Of a stretch of DNA of 45,768 bases, positions 15,075-23,230 are shown in pieces. Position 1 is the first letter of the stretch; every line of letters begins with the position of its first letter. The translations under genes and the position numbers were made by a program. This DNA comes from Candidatus Buchananbacteria bacterium (GTDB lineage: Bacteria > Patescibacteriota > Patescibacteriia > 2-01-FULL-39-33): the NCBI GenBank assembly GCA_030650095.1, contig JAUSEE010000051.1, positions 1-45,768 on the forward strand, read 5' to 3'. The notes below the pieces were generated by a model that was not told the DNA's origin, did not search any database, and worked only from the letters and a program-made list of their open reading frames with translations.

Positions 15075-16106
15075 ATGGAGGAGAACAAAATTTATAAGCC
15101 TATTTTAAAAAAGGCCTGGGCCATAACTTGGAAATTTAAATCCCTGTGGTTTTTAGGTTTCTTTGCCGCCCTTATAAGCAGCGGTGGCGAGTTTGAATTA
15201 TTATCCAGAATCATATCTGATCCAGCCAGTAATCAAAGCTTTATTAGGGAAATGATAAATAGTTTCCAAACGGGCATTCAAGACAACCTGCCGGCAGGTG
15301 GCAATTTATGGTCCAACCTCTGGTCTGTAATCAGCAGCGCTCCAACGAGTTTGGTGACAGCTGTGTTGGTTATTTTAATAACAATTATTATAGCTCTATT
15401 TGTACTTTGGCTGATGATAGTTTCACAAATAGGATTGATTAAAAATATTGACTCCGCCAAAGAAAATAAAATGTCCACCATCAACGAAGGCATAGACGCC
15501 GGCGTGGAAAAGTTCTGGCCGATTCTGATTATTAATATCGTTTATAAAATAATTTTGCTGGTTATTTTCCTGGTTCTGGGAAAAGAAATACTGCTGTTAA
15601 TCACTTTAGGCACTCTTGGTTCCGTTATTCATGTGGTTTCACTGGTTTTGTTCTCTATTATTGTGGTTATTATCTCTTTTTTAATCAGATACCAAATACT
15701 TTACATCGTGCTTAGGAAAGAAAAAATCCTTTCAGCTTTAAAATCAGCTTGGAAATTATTCCTAGGCAATTGGCTGATATCGCTGGAGATGGCTTTTATA
15801 CTTTTCATTGTCTATATGGTGGTTTTCTATCTAGCCACTTTTTTAACTGCCGTCCTACTGGCTGTGCCATTAATCTTTGTCACTTATTCCAGCCAAATAC
15901 CGGCCTTGGTTTTAATGATACTGGTATTAACCTCGGTTCTGGCTATTGTTATAATGACTCTACTAGTTACTGCTCTTTTAAGTGTTTTTCAGTGGTCGTC
16001 ATGGGTAATACTATTCAATCAAATAAATACCAATAAAACTTTAAGCAAAATAGCCAGATTATCAGCTAAGTCGCCCAACATACCAAATATTTTCAAGAAA
16101 AAATAA
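15075..16106 (+). CDS. Unknown polytopic membrane protein
   Basis: A 343-residue protein with about six TM segments: one near 23-40, one near 95-118 and a cluster over 150-320. The N-terminus is MEENKIYKPILKKAWAITWK, followed by WFLGFFAALIS. This layout (short charged start, KAW repeated at ALKSAWKLF around residue 223, long hydrophobic runs) recalls bacterial families annotated only as membrane domain proteins; I assign no function. A TATAAT-like box lies about 60 bases upstream, and a strong palindromic terminator follows. Confidence 0.8.
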   Translation: MEENKIYKPILKKAWAITWKFKSLWFLGFFAALISSGGEFELLSRIISDPASNQSFIREMINSFQTGIQDNLPAGGNLWSNLWSVISSAPTSLVTAVLVILITIIIALFVLWLMIVSQIGLIKNIDSAKENKMSTINEGIDAGVEKFWPILIINIVYKIILLVIFLVLGKEILLLITLGTLGSVIHVVSLVLFSIIVVIISFLIRYQILYIVLRKEKILSALKSAWKLFLGNWLISLEMAFILFIVYMVVFYLATFLTAVLLAVPLIFVTYSSQIPALVLMILVLTSVLAIVIMTLLVTALLSVFQWSSWVILFNQINTNKTLSKIARLSAKSPNIPNIFKKK

Positions 16107-16120
16107 GGCAGCCAACTCAA

Positions 16121-16157
16121 AAAATCGCTCCCGATTTAATCGGGAGCGATTTTTTAA
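16121..16157. terminator. Strong palindromic terminator
   Basis: AAAATCGCTCCCGAT/ATCGGGAGCGATTTT, a 15-pair near-perfect stem followed by T-rich sequence, between the membrane protein gene and the PilB-like gene. Confidence 0.9.
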
Positions 16158-16231
16158 TTGTTTCGAAGCTTGTAATAATAAGCTAAAGAAATTATAATTA
16201 AATGAGATAATTAAAGTAAATAAACAAGGCT

Positions 16232-17938
16232 ATGCCTATAGGCCCATCACTTGAGGATTTGCTCCCTAAACCGAAAGACGGCGAGGGCGACGGAGATGAA
16301 AAAGCTTACGAGCTTCAAGAAAAAATAAAAGAAATAACCATCAAAGATAAAGAGGGCGAAACAGAAAAAACAGCTGCTTCCCTTGGTTTGCCTTACATAA
16401 ATTTAATCGGCTTTGGAACCGGTCCGGAGGCCTTGGCGACTATCCCCAAAGATCAATCAAAAGAATTGAAAGTTATTTGTTTTTTCAACGACGGCAAGGA
16501 AATCAGATTGGGCGCGGTGGATATAACAGAAGAGATAAAAAAACTAGCCGAAGAATTAAAAGAAAAACACCATGCTCACACGGTTATTTATTTAATCTCT
16601 CAAAATAGCTTTGATCATACCTTCAAATTATATGATGCCCTGCCGGAGATAAGGAAATTCATCAAAGGCATAGAAATCACCGAGGCAGAAATTGATAAAT
16701 TTGAAAAAGAAATAAAAACTTTCAAGGATTTGGATGAAAGAATTAAAAAATCATCCATCACCGAACTGGTAACTTTGATTATCGCCGGAGCTATAAAATC
16801 TCGCGCTTCCGACATCCACATCGAGGCCGAAGAAAAAGACATAAAAATCCGCTACCGCATTGACGGCGTTTTAAATGATGCGGCCATAATTGAAAAGGAT
16901 ATTTGGCCAAAAATCGCCTCCCGTCTAAAACAACTGGCCAAATTAAAAATAAATGTGGTTGACAGGCCGCAAGACGGCCGTTTTTCCATCTTCTTAAAAG
17001 ATAATCGCATTGATGTCAGGGTTAGTGCTCTGCCAACCGGCTTCGGCGAAAGTATTGTTATTAGATTGTTAATGGCTTCAGCTGTCGGCTTATCTTTTGA
17101 AGAATTAGGCATAAGAGGACGGCAATTTAAAATATTGGAAAGGGAAATACAAAGGCCCAATGGCATGATCGTTACCACTGGCCCCACCGGCTCCGGCAAA
17201 ACTACGACTTTGTATGCTGTTTTAAAGAAATTAAACAGCACGGAAACTAAAATCATAACCATTGAAGATCCGATTGAATACGAGTTGGGAGGAATCAATC
17301 AAAGCCAAGTTACCACAGATTACACTTTTTCCAAAGGCTTAAGATCAATTGTCCGACAAGATCCTGATATTATCATGGTGGGCGAAATCAGGGATTTAGA
17401 AACAGCCGAAATATCCATTCAAGCCGCTTTAACCGGCCATTTGGTTTTATCAACTATCCACACCAACGATGCCTTTGGCGCCATTCCCCGCTTTCTGGCT
17501 TTGGGCGCCAAGCCTTTCCTTTTAGCTCCGGCCCTGAATGTAGCCATTGGCCAAAGACTGGTGAGAAAAATTTGTGAAAAATGTAAAACAGAAACAGAGT
17601 TGGACAAAGAATCTTTAGATAGAGTTAAAACACTTCTGACTGCCTTGCCGGCAGAAGAGAAAAAAGAATATAAAGTTGATTTGGATAAATTAAAATTTTA
17701 TAAAGGCCAAGGCTGCGAAGTCTGCCAAGGCTTGGGCTATAAGGGCCGAATCGGCATTTACGAAATCATGCCTATTGAAGGAGAGATAGAAGACGCTATC
17801 AGCAAGGGCACCATGTCAGAAAACGACATTAGGGAAATAGCTAAAAAAATAGGCATAGTGTCTATGGTGCAAGACGGCATTTTAAAAGCCTTAGAAGGAA
17901 TCACCTCGGTGGAAGAAGTCTTTAGGGTGGCGGAGTAA
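16232..17938 (+). CDS. Type IV pilus/type II secretion assembly ATPase (PilB/GspE family)
   Basis: Hexameric cytoplasmic ATPase powering pilin polymerisation; 568 residues. The N-terminal 120 residues hold only a reduced second lobe (SLGLPYINLIG...IPKDQ) and lack the LGE repeats of MshEN. The N2 domain contains RASDIHIEAEEKDIKIRYRI. The core has Walker A GPTGSGKTTTLYAV (about 315-328), the Asp box (TIEDPIEYEL), Walker B region IIMVGEIRDLETAEI and the His box STIHTNDA. A tetracysteine zinc motif follows: CEKC near 447 and CEVC near 494. PilB is more likely than GspE because CPR genomes commonly keep type IV pili, but no other pilus gene is in this window. Confidence 0.93.
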   Translation: MPIGPSLEDLLPKPKDGEGDGDEKAYELQEKIKEITIKDKEGETEKTAASLGLPYINLIGFGTGPEALATIPKDQSKELKVICFFNDGKEIRLGAVDITEEIKKLAEELKEKHHAHTVIYLISQNSFDHTFKLYDALPEIRKFIKGIEITEAEIDKFEKEIKTFKDLDERIKKSSITELVTLIIAGAIKSRASDIHIEAEEKDIKIRYRIDGVLNDAAIIEKDIWPKIASRLKQLAKLKINVVDRPQDGRFSIFLKDNRIDVRVSALPTGFGESIVIRLLMASAVGLSFEELGIRGRQFKILEREIQRPNGMIVTTGPTGSGKTTTLYAVLKKLNSTETKIITIEDPIEYELGGINQSQVTTDYTFSKGLRSIVRQDPDIIMVGEIRDLETAEISIQAALTGHLVLSTIHTNDAFGAIPRFLALGAKPFLLAPALNVAIGQRLVRKICEKCKTETELDKESLDRVKTLLTALPAEEKKEYKVDLDKLKFYKGQGCEVCQGLGYKGRIGIYEIMPIEGEIEDAISKGTMSENDIREIAKKIGIVSMVQDGILKALEGITSVEEVFRVAE

Positions 17939-17972
17939 AACGGAACTTAAACATAACATAATTGTTAAATCT

Positions 17973-17999
17973 AAAACGATCCTAACCGGGATTGTTTTA
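17973..17999 (+). terminator. Terminator of the PilB-like gene
   Basis: AAACGATCC/GGGATTGTTT stem (with a G-T pair) followed by a short T tract. Confidence 0.65.
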
Positions 18000-18002
18000 T
18001 GA

Positions 18003-18031
18003 TTGACAAAAAATGATTATTAGTGTATACT
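18003..18031 (+). promoter_or_regulatory. Promoter of the 18067-18621 gene
   Basis: TTGACA (18003-18008), 17-base spacer, TATACT (18026-18031), four bases after the preceding terminator. Confidence 0.75.
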
Positions 18032-18066
18032 ACCAAGTTGAGTTCTTTCACAAAAAAGGATAACAC

Positions 18067-18621
18067 ATGAAAATAAAAAGAGGCAGACACAGAATTGTTT
18101 TGACCTTTAAAAGGATCGTCATAAAAATACCGAGAGTTTATTTTAAAGACGGAATGGCTAATCTTTTACTGGAGCTAAAGCACCCGCAATTGTTTAAATA
18201 TTATCGCAATACTGTACTCCATGACGGAACATCAAAAACCTCTTTATTCGGCGGTCTAATTTGCAATTGGCAAGAAAGATCATTTTATAGCCGGACAAAA
18301 TTGGCGATACTGGCACCCACTTATTTTTCTTTATTTGGATTATTAAATATCCAAAAAATGGGCCAGCCGATTAAGATACATGATAAAGATTTGCTGGGAC
18401 AATTAATTGAGATAACTGATAAAGGAGTTTACTCCGATCCGCACACGTTTGAAAATCCAGATAATTTCTGTATTTTACAAGGCAAAATCTCCATAGTGGA
18501 TTACCCTCTGAAAACTCACCGGGTACTGCTTGATTACGGGGATAAAATCCAGGAAAAATTTGATCTCTCTTGTGATTTTTGGAGCAAAGGCAATCTTCAT
18601 GTGGAAACCAAAAGAAGCTGA
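18067..18621 (+). CDS. Unknown protein with a kinase-like pattern
   Basis: A 184-residue soluble protein. I see a faint protein-kinase-like order of motifs: RHRIVLTFKRIVIKIPR (a VxIK-like lysine strand near residues 8-24), then much later ENPDNFCILQGKISIVDYP (about 143-161), where Asn and a following IVDYP could stand for the catalytic-loop Asn and the metal-binding Asp of small kinase-like folds. The intervening helical lobe is short. This is inference from pattern; there is no strong family match by eye. It has its own near-consensus promoter, and the terminator overlaps its stop codon, so it is a compact single-gene unit. Confidence 0.6.
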   Translation: MKIKRGRHRIVLTFKRIVIKIPRVYFKDGMANLLLELKHPQLFKYYRNTVLHDGTSKTSLFGGLICNWQERSFYSRTKLAILAPTYFSLFGLLNIQKMGQPIKIHDKDLLGQLIEITDKGVYSDPHTFENPDNFCILQGKISIVDYPLKTHRVLLDYGDKIQEKFDLSCDFWSKGNLHVETKRS

Positions 18622-18643
18622 CTAATTTCAGCTTCTTTTTTTG
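18612..18643 (+). terminator. Terminator overlapping the end of the kinase-like gene
   Basis: AAGAAGCTGA/TCAGCTTCTT ten-pair stem followed by T6; the 5' arm includes the last codons and TGA stop. Confidence 0.85.
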
Positions 18644-18654
18644 TTGGCTTTTGA

Positions 18655-19824
18655 TTATAATCCCAAAGCTAATTTCAATTTATCAACCTTGTCTGTTTTT
18701 TCCCAAGTAAAATCCTCATCGGTTCTGCCGAAATGGCCGTAGCAGGTTGTTTTTCTAAAAATCGGCCGTTGTAATTTAAGATGCTCAATGAACTCAGCCG
18801 GTTTAAGCGGAAAAATTATTCTAACGGCTCGAGCTATATCTCCCTCATCGGCCTGGGCTGTGCCAAAAGTGTTTACTAAAAGAGAAACCGGCTCGGCCAC
18901 GCCAATGGCATAGGCCAGTTGGACTTCGCATTTTTTGGCAATGCCAGCGGCTACGATATTTTTGGCTATGTATCTGGCCAGGTAAGCAGCCGAGCGATCC
19001 ACTTTGGACGGATCTTTGCCAGAAAAGGCGCCTCCGCCATGATTGCCATAACCGCCGTAAGTATCAGCGATTATTTTTCGGCCGGTGACACCGGTATCGC
19101 CGTGCGGACCGCCAATGATGAATTGGCCGGTGGGGTTAACATAATAAACAGTCTCTTCATCCAGCCAATGGCCGCAAACCGGTTTGATTATTTTTTCAAT
19201 GACTTCTTTTTTAATTTCACTATGGTTAACTTCGGCTGTATGCTGAGTGGAGATAACCACCGTGGCTACCCTCGTTGGCCGACCGTCAACATATTCCACG
19301 CTGACTTGCGATTTGCCATCAGGCCTTAACCAGAGTAGTTCCTTGTTTTTTCTAACTTCAGCCAGCTTCTTGGTTAACTGATGTGCTAAGGTAATAGCTA
19401 GTGGCATTAGTTCTTCTGTTTCCGAGCTGGCATAGCCAAACATCATGCCCTGGTCGCCGGCTCCTTGCTCTTTGTATAATCCTTCACCTTGAGAAACACC
19501 TTGGGAAATATCCGGGCTCTGGGCATCAATGGAGGTAACCACGGCGCAATTTTCCCAGTCAAAACCAATGGAAGGGTCGGTGTAGCCGATTTCTTTGATA
19601 ACTTGGCGCACAATTTTGGGCACATCCATTGTCGTGGATGTTGTCATTTCTCCGGCTACTACCACCAGCCCGGTAGTCACCAGTGTTTCAATGGCCACAC
19701 GTGATTTGGGGTCGCCAGAAATGGCTGCATCCAAAATTCCATCCGAAATTTGATCGCAAACCTTATCGGGATGCCCTTCGGTGACGGATTCCGAGGTAAA
19801 AATGTACTTCTTTTTATTTTCCAT
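18655..19824 (-). CDS. metK: S-adenosylmethionine synthetase
   Basis: Makes SAM from methionine and ATP; 389 residues, the normal length. Family motifs are intact: [13 protein letters not shown] (N-terminal ATP/metal site), [12 protein letters not shown] (the flexible loop and methionine site), [12 protein letters not shown] and [19 protein letters not shown]. The start ATG at 19824 is the only sensible one. The upstream region carries a SAM-I riboswitch with a terminator (19848-20000), so SAM represses its own synthesis. The product SAM feeds methylation; its by-product MTA could be recycled by the fusion enzyme at 37953-39212. Confidence 0.97.
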   Translation of the reverse strand: MENKKKYIFTSESVTEGHPDKVCDQISDGILDAAISGDPKSRVAIETLVTTGLVVVAGEMTTSTTMDVPKIVRQVIKEIGYTDPSIGFDWENCAVVTSIDAQSPDISQGVSQGEGLYKEQGAGDQGMMFGYASSETEELMPLAITLAHQLTKKLAEVRKNKELLWLRPDGKSQVSVEYVDGRPTRVATVVISTQHTAEVNHSEIKKEVIEKIIKPVCGHWLDEETVYYVNPTGQFIIGGPHGDTGVTGRKIIADTYGGYGNHGGGAFSGKDPSKVDRSAAYLARYIAKNIVAAGIAKKCEVQLAYAIGVAEPVSLLVNTFGTAQADEGDIARAVRIIFPLKPAEFIEHLKLQRPIFRKTTCYGHFGRTDEDFTWEKTDKVDKLKLALGL

Positions 19825-19847
19825 TTTTTTATATTATTAATAATAAA

Positions 19848-20000
19848 CAAAAAAATCTCTCCCGCAGGAAAGATTTATAAAAGAGATGACCTTTATCTTT
19901 CCCGAAAACGGGACTGGAATTGGCACCTTTATGAAGCAGTCGGCTTCAAAGGTTGCTGATGGGTCTTCGAGCCAGTGCTCTCGCCATACTCCTGATAAAT
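19848..20000 (-). promoter_or_regulatory. SAM-I (S-box) riboswitch and its terminator
   Basis: On the minus strand the aptamer begins TTTATCAGGAG (P1 5' strand, 19990-20000), contains CATCAGCAACCTTTGAAG and AAGGTGCCAATTCC, the conserved core wording of SAM-I, and closes with GATAAAG (P1 3' strand, 19891-19897). It is followed by a terminator stem AAATCT...AGATTT with T7 (19848-19877), 24 bases before the metK ATG. SAM binding should favour the terminator. A possible promoter TTGCCA-17-TAAAAT lies just upstream. Confidence 0.93.
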
Positions 20001-20067
20001 ATTAAGTTGTGATTATATTTTAAAGCATATTTTAAAAAATGGCAAATCAAATGTTAAAACTTTGTTT

Positions 20068-20505
20068 TTACGGCTTGATTTCTATCTCGCGCTCGTCGCC
20101 GGATAAAGTTTTAAAGTTGATTTCAAGGCAATTTTTCGGCCAGATGTCTTTAACGCGATCAGCCCATTCGATGACCGTAACGCAAGATGGATCATTAATA
20201 TAATCGCCCAGGCCAATAGCTTCTAAATCAGCTCCGCCAGACAGCCTGTAAGCGTCGATATGGGCCAGTTTACTTATGACGCCAAAATTGGCCGAATAAA
20301 TTTTCATCAAAACAAAAGTCGGGCTGGTGATTATTTTTTCCACCCCCAAGCCCTGGGCCAAGCCTTTGGTAAAAGCTGTTTTACCGCTGCCCAAATCGCC
20401 GATTAAGCAAATCGTTTCTCCGCCGGAAAGATTCCGGGCGAAGTCTTGCGCCAATTTATAAGTTTCTTGTTCTGATTTAGAAATATATTTTATTTGTTTT
20501 GACAT
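20068..20505 (-). CDS. tsaE: tRNA threonylcarbamoyladenosine biosynthesis ATPase TsaE
   Basis: P-loop ATPase that partners TsaD and TsaB to install t6A37 on ANN-decoding tRNAs; 145 residues from the ATG at 20505. Walker A is GDLGSGKTAFTKGLAQGLG (about residues 33-51); SPTFVLMKIY and HIDAYRL follow, as in the family, and the C-terminal VIEWADRV is the usual switch. The frame is open farther upstream to 20628, but that extension is not family-like. tsaD lies nearby on the same strand (20962-22065), separated by an unrelated small plus-strand gene. tsaB is not in the window. Confidence 0.94.
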   Translation of the reverse strand: MSKQIKYISKSEQETYKLAQDFARNLSGGETICLIGDLGSGKTAFTKGLAQGLGVEKIITSPTFVLMKIYSANFGVISKLAHIDAYRLSGGADLEAIGLGDYINDPSCVTVIEWADRVKDIWPKNCLEINFKTLSGDEREIEIKP

Positions 20506-20597
20506 ATTAATAATATTATGATAGTAATTGTATAGAATCAAGTTTGTTATTTTAACAGCCACTCTAGAAAAATACCAACTTAGCAAAGGATAGACGG

Positions 20598-20909
20598 ATG
20601 AATAATCCACAACCGATGAATCCACCATTGCCGTATATTTTTCTGACTTATTACTTGGGAAGCAAACAAACGGAATTTATTGAACTGGTAGCTTGCACTT
20701 TAAATCACTTGTTATCTGGTACGATAGTTCACATTATAATTGACCCTCAAGGTTACAGTTCAAATGACAAGATGTGCTTAGAATTTATAGAGGAATTATC
20801 AAAAGCTCTCAACCATATGGATATTAAAGATAATATTACTGTAAAACAGTGGCCAAAAACATTACGCCTTAAAGACGTTGGGGTGGTAGTAATAATAGAG
20901 GTTCATTAG
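20598..20909 (+). CDS. Unknown small protein
   Basis: A 103-residue protein starting MNNPQPMNPPLPYIFLTYYL. It has a Pro/Asn-rich start, a middle with GTIVHIIIDPQGYSSND and a strand-rich end (KDVGVVVIIEVH), which together suggest a small alpha/beta fold. No family is recognised. AAAGGAT at proper spacing before the ATG and a clear intrinsic terminator after it argue that it is a real gene. It sits between tsaE and tsaD, on the opposite strand. Confidence 0.65.
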   Translation: MNNPQPMNPPLPYIFLTYYLGSKQTEFIELVACTLNHLLSGTIVHIIIDPQGYSSNDKMCLEFIEELSKALNHMDIKDNITVKQWPKTLRLKDVGVVVIIEVH

Positions 20910-20934
20910 AAAATAAAAAATCTTAACCATATTT

Positions 20935-20963
20935 AGGACACCAACGTAAAGTGTCCTTTTTTT
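20935..20963 (+). terminator. Terminator of the 20598-20909 gene
   Basis: AGGACAC/GTGTCCT stem, nine-base loop, then T7. The T tract touches the tsaD stop on the other strand. Confidence 0.85.
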
Positions 20964-22065
20964 ATTCCAATTCCCAATTGGGATCGGCTTTTATACTACG
21001 CCAATTATCCAAATCGGGCATATTTTCTTTGGCCAAATAATAAGCGGCAATGCCGATCATGCTGGCGTTATCGGTGCAATATTTAAAATCAGGCACAAAA
21101 AATTCCAAATTTTTATTTTTTACCGCTGTCTCTAGCTCTTGCCTTAATTTTCTATTGGCCGCTACGCCTCCGGCCAAAAAAACCGTCTTGGCCGAAAATT
21201 TTTCGGCCGCCTTGATTGTTTTTTTCACCAATACAGCCACGGCTGCTGCTTGGAATTCATAACAAATCTCTGGGATTTTCTTTTTGATTTCCTCTTGAGT
21301 CATTTTTTGCACGGCATATAAAACAGCTGTTTTTAAACCGGAAAAACTAAAATTAAAATTAGGAGAATCAATCATGGGCCGCGGAAAAAATAAATTTGAA
21401 CTTAATTTTTGAGGTTTGGATTTTATTTGTTTTTGGTGATTTTGAATTTTAAATTTATCTGCTTCAGCAGATACAATCGGCCCGCCCGGATAGCCTAAGT
21501 TAAGCAGTTTGGCCACCTTGTCAAAAGCCTCGCCAGCAGCATCATCTACTGTCTGGCCGATTTTTTTGAACTTATTATAATCTTCAACCAAGATAATTTC
21601 GGTATGTCCGCCAGAAACTATTAAGGCTATAACGGGAAATTGGTTATTCCCCACTCCTTGTTTGAAGGAGGGGGCTTGGGGGAGGTTAAAATATAAAAAA
21701 TTAGCCGCCAGATGAGCATACATATGATTAACCTGCATCACCGGCTTGTTCCAAGCCACAGCCAGCGATTTGGCCGCCTCCACTCCGACAATCAGAGAAG
21801 TAATAAGCCCGGGGCCGGAAGTAACGGCTATCAAATCTATTTCTTGGGAGCTAAGGCTGGCCGTAGCCAAGCTTTCCAAGATGACTGGAATGATGTTTTT
21901 AACATGATGGCGCGCGGCTATTTCGGGCACAACCCCGCCATAGGCTTTATGGATATCTATTTGGGAAGAGACAATATTGGAAGCCACCTCAAGAGCACCG
22001 CTATTTTCTTTGATAATAGAAGCTGATGTTTCGTCACAGGAAGTTTCAATGGCTAAAATATTCAT
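20962..22065 (-). CDS. tsaD: tRNA N6-threonylcarbamoyltransferase TsaD
   Basis: Catalytic subunit of t6A synthesis (Kae1/Gcp family), transferring threonylcarbamoyl from its AMP ester to A37 of tRNA. It has 367 residues from ATG 22065, giving the standard MNILAIETSCDETSASI start; the longer open frame to 22125 is not family-like. Visible features are PEIAARHHVKN, the metal-binding HMYAH (usual HMEGH/HMYGH position), ALIVSGGHTEI, FDKVAKLL and VFLAGGVAANRKLR near the C-terminus. A roughly 20-residue insertion rich in Lys and Gln around residue 220 is somewhat unusual. Functionally linked to tsaE at 20068-20505. Confidence 0.96.
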   Translation of the reverse strand: MNILAIETSCDETSASIIKENSGALEVASNIVSSQIDIHKAYGGVVPEIAARHHVKNIIPVILESLATASLSSQEIDLIAVTSGPGLITSLIVGVEAAKSLAVAWNKPVMQVNHMYAHLAANFLYFNLPQAPSFKQGVGNNQFPVIALIVSGGHTEIILVEDYNKFKKIGQTVDDAAGEAFDKVAKLLNLGYPGGPIVSAEADKFKIQNHQKQIKSKPQKLSSNLFFPRPMIDSPNFNFSFSGLKTAVLYAVQKMTQEEIKKKIPEICYEFQAAAVAVLVKKTIKAAEKFSAKTVFLAGGVAANRKLRQELETAVKNKNLEFFVPDFKYCTDNASMIGIAAYYLAKENMPDLDNWRSIKADPNWELE

Positions 22066-22133
22066 TATTTTAATATAAACCTTATTTTGACAATTAATAC
22101 TACCATAAAACCGGCTTTTTTTCAATGACTGCC

Positions 22134-22162
22134 TTGACTTTTAAAGAAAAATGGCATATAAT
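22134..22162 (+). promoter_or_regulatory. Promoter of tRNA-Glu
   Basis: TTGACT (22134-22139), 17-base spacer, TATAAT (22157-22162); start near 22169, about 36 bases before the mature tRNA. Confidence 0.75.
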
Positions 22163-22204
22163 AGGTCTTGTGATTTCCCATCACATTTTTTTTACAGGTA
22201 TTTG

Positions 22205-22276
22205 GGGGCTATCGTCTAACGGTTAGGACGCCAGGTTTTCATCCTGGCAATCGGGGTTCGATTCCCCGTGGCCCTA
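22205..22276 (+). tRNA. tRNA-Glu (anticodon TTC)
   Basis: Cloverleaf with acceptor GGGGCTA/TGGCCCT (first pair G-T), D arm GTC...GAC, anticodon stem CCAGG/CCTGG with loop TTTTCAT (anticodon TTC), and T stem CGGGG/CCCCG with loop TTCGATT. The discriminator is A at 22276; CCA is not encoded (CTA follows). It has its own promoter and terminator. Its 3' end sequence is repeated about 240 bases downstream. Confidence 0.95.
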
Positions 22277-22281
22277 CTACT

Positions 22282-22319
22282 AAAATAAAACTACCGCCTT
22301 GTGCGGTGGTTTTATTTTA
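22282..22319. terminator. Terminator of tRNA-Glu
   Basis: AAAATAAAAC-ACCGC/GCGGT-GTTTTATTTT long stem with a T tract. Confidence 0.85.
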
Positions 22320-22560
22320 TGCGCGTAAGCGCTAGGGAATCGAACCAGTAGCGAGAGAGCAAGGAGCGTGGCCGGAAGGCAAGCGAACGAAGCGAACGAC
22401 AAATAATCCGACCCTGGGAGGATTATTTGGCTACTGCGGACAGAATAATTTGCCGCATTTGGCGGCAAATTATGTCGTAACTCCTGCCTACCGGCAGGCA
22501 GGCCCGTGGCCTTACTAGTAAAACAAAACACCGGCTCATATCATTGTTTTGTTTTATTTA
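22320..22560. repeat. Structured non-coding segment ending in a copy of the tRNA-Glu 3' end
   Basis: Contains in order GGGAATCGAACC (reverse complement of the tRNA T arm), an inverted pair CAGTAGC/GCTACTG spanning about 90 bases, and hairpins AATAATCC/GGATTATT and ATAATTTGCCGC/GCGGCAAATTAT. A CCTGCC/GGCAGG palindrome follows. From 22503 it carries CCGTGGCC-TACTA-TAAAA-AAAAC, matching the tRNA end plus its flank at 22265-22290 in about 23 of 26 positions. No convincing coding sequence. It looks like a small inserted element or a partial tRNA-associated duplication. Confidence 0.6.
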
Positions 22561-22603
22561 TAAGTTTACCATAGAGAGGCGGATTTAAATGGTAATTTAT
22601 CAA

Positions 22604-22640
22604 AAAAGAAAACCGCCTAAGAAAACAAGGTGGTTTTCTA
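22604..22640 (-). terminator. Terminator of the 22669-22965 gene
   Basis: AAAACC-CCT/AGG-GGTTTT stem with flanking A/T tracts, just downstream of the gene on the minus strand. Confidence 0.75.
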
Positions 22641-22668
22641 AAGCGGTCATATTACTTGTGTTTGTTTG

Positions 22669-22965
22669 TTAAGCAGTACTAATTCTTTGTTTCATAAAAC
22701 TGGAGGCTACCGCAATCCTGGTGGTAACATGCTTGAGTAAAGACATCCGCTGTTCTTGTTCCTGGTCTAACTTGCTAGTATCCTCACCCATAATCCTTTT
22801 GGCATTCGCCAAAAGAGCATGAAAGATAAAATCAGATCTAAGATTGGTTGGAAAGCCAATGGCATCAAAAGTATCATTAATAGTTATTTGAGCTTGTTCT
22901 TCTGTACTCTTTTTATCAAATTCTCTTAAAAAAACAATTAGTTTTTGAACCAATTCTTGATTCAT
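22669..22965 (-). CDS. Unknown small helical protein
   Basis: A 98-residue, probably all-helical soluble protein beginning MNQELVQKLIVFLREFDKKS, with a later SDFIFHALLANAKRIMG and an amphipathic Glu/Gln-rich segment. No family is recognised. AAAGGAG sits at ideal distance from the ATG, a promoter lies at 23035-23063 and a terminator follows, so expression is well supported. The -35 box is the edge of a 59-base repeat shared with the promoter of the MTAP-APRT operon. Confidence 0.7.
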   Translation of the reverse strand: MNQELVQKLIVFLREFDKKSTEEQAQITINDTFDAIGFPTNLRSDFIFHALLANAKRIMGEDTSKLDQEQEQRMSLLKHVTTRIAVASSFMKQRISTA

Positions 22966-23034
22966 TGTGGTTTTCTCCTTTTAGTTGTTTTTGATTGTTT
23001 TTTGTACAAAACCTCAGTATCGAGATTACCCCAT

Positions 23035-23063
23035 ATAATATCATATTATATTTATTTTGTCAA
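23035..23063 (-). promoter_or_regulatory. Promoter of the 22669-22965 gene
   Basis: Minus strand TTGACA (23058-23063), 17-base spacer, TATTAT (23035-23040). The -35 box is contributed by the repeat at 23059-23117. Confidence 0.7.
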
Positions 23064-23117
23064 GCGCAAGGACTACCCCGATGCCAAACATCGGGACTTG
23101 CCCCAGGCTATAGTCAA
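23059..23117 (-). repeat. 59-base hairpin repeat carrying a -35 box, copy A
   Basis: The same 59-base unit occurs at 39311-39369 with about 80 percent identity and no length change. Both ends read GTCAAG/AGTCAA on the plus strand, and the centre is a hairpin CCCGATG/CATCGGG (CCCAATG/CATTGGG in the other copy, a compensatory pair change). On the minus strand its 3' end supplies TTGACA for the downstream gene. No coding capacity. Confidence 0.8.
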
Positions 23118-23230
23118 GTATAAAACATAAAAATACCTAAAAATAAATCAATCAAAAAAGGCTTCACATGTCATACTGATTATGCGAAGCCGAATAATTT
23201 ATTATTAGCACTCTTAGTTTCAAATTTTGG

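Noticed and set aside
15749-16036. 95-codon plus-strand frame within the 15075-16106 gene
   Set aside because: Alternative frame of a longer hydrophobic gene; no RBS or recognisable sequence.
22280-22531. 83-codon minus-strand frame across the tRNA-Glu downstream region
   Set aside because: It is made of palindromic repeat DNA (LPAGRQ wording from the CCTGCC/GGCAGG palindrome) and overlaps the tRNA terminator; no RBS or family.
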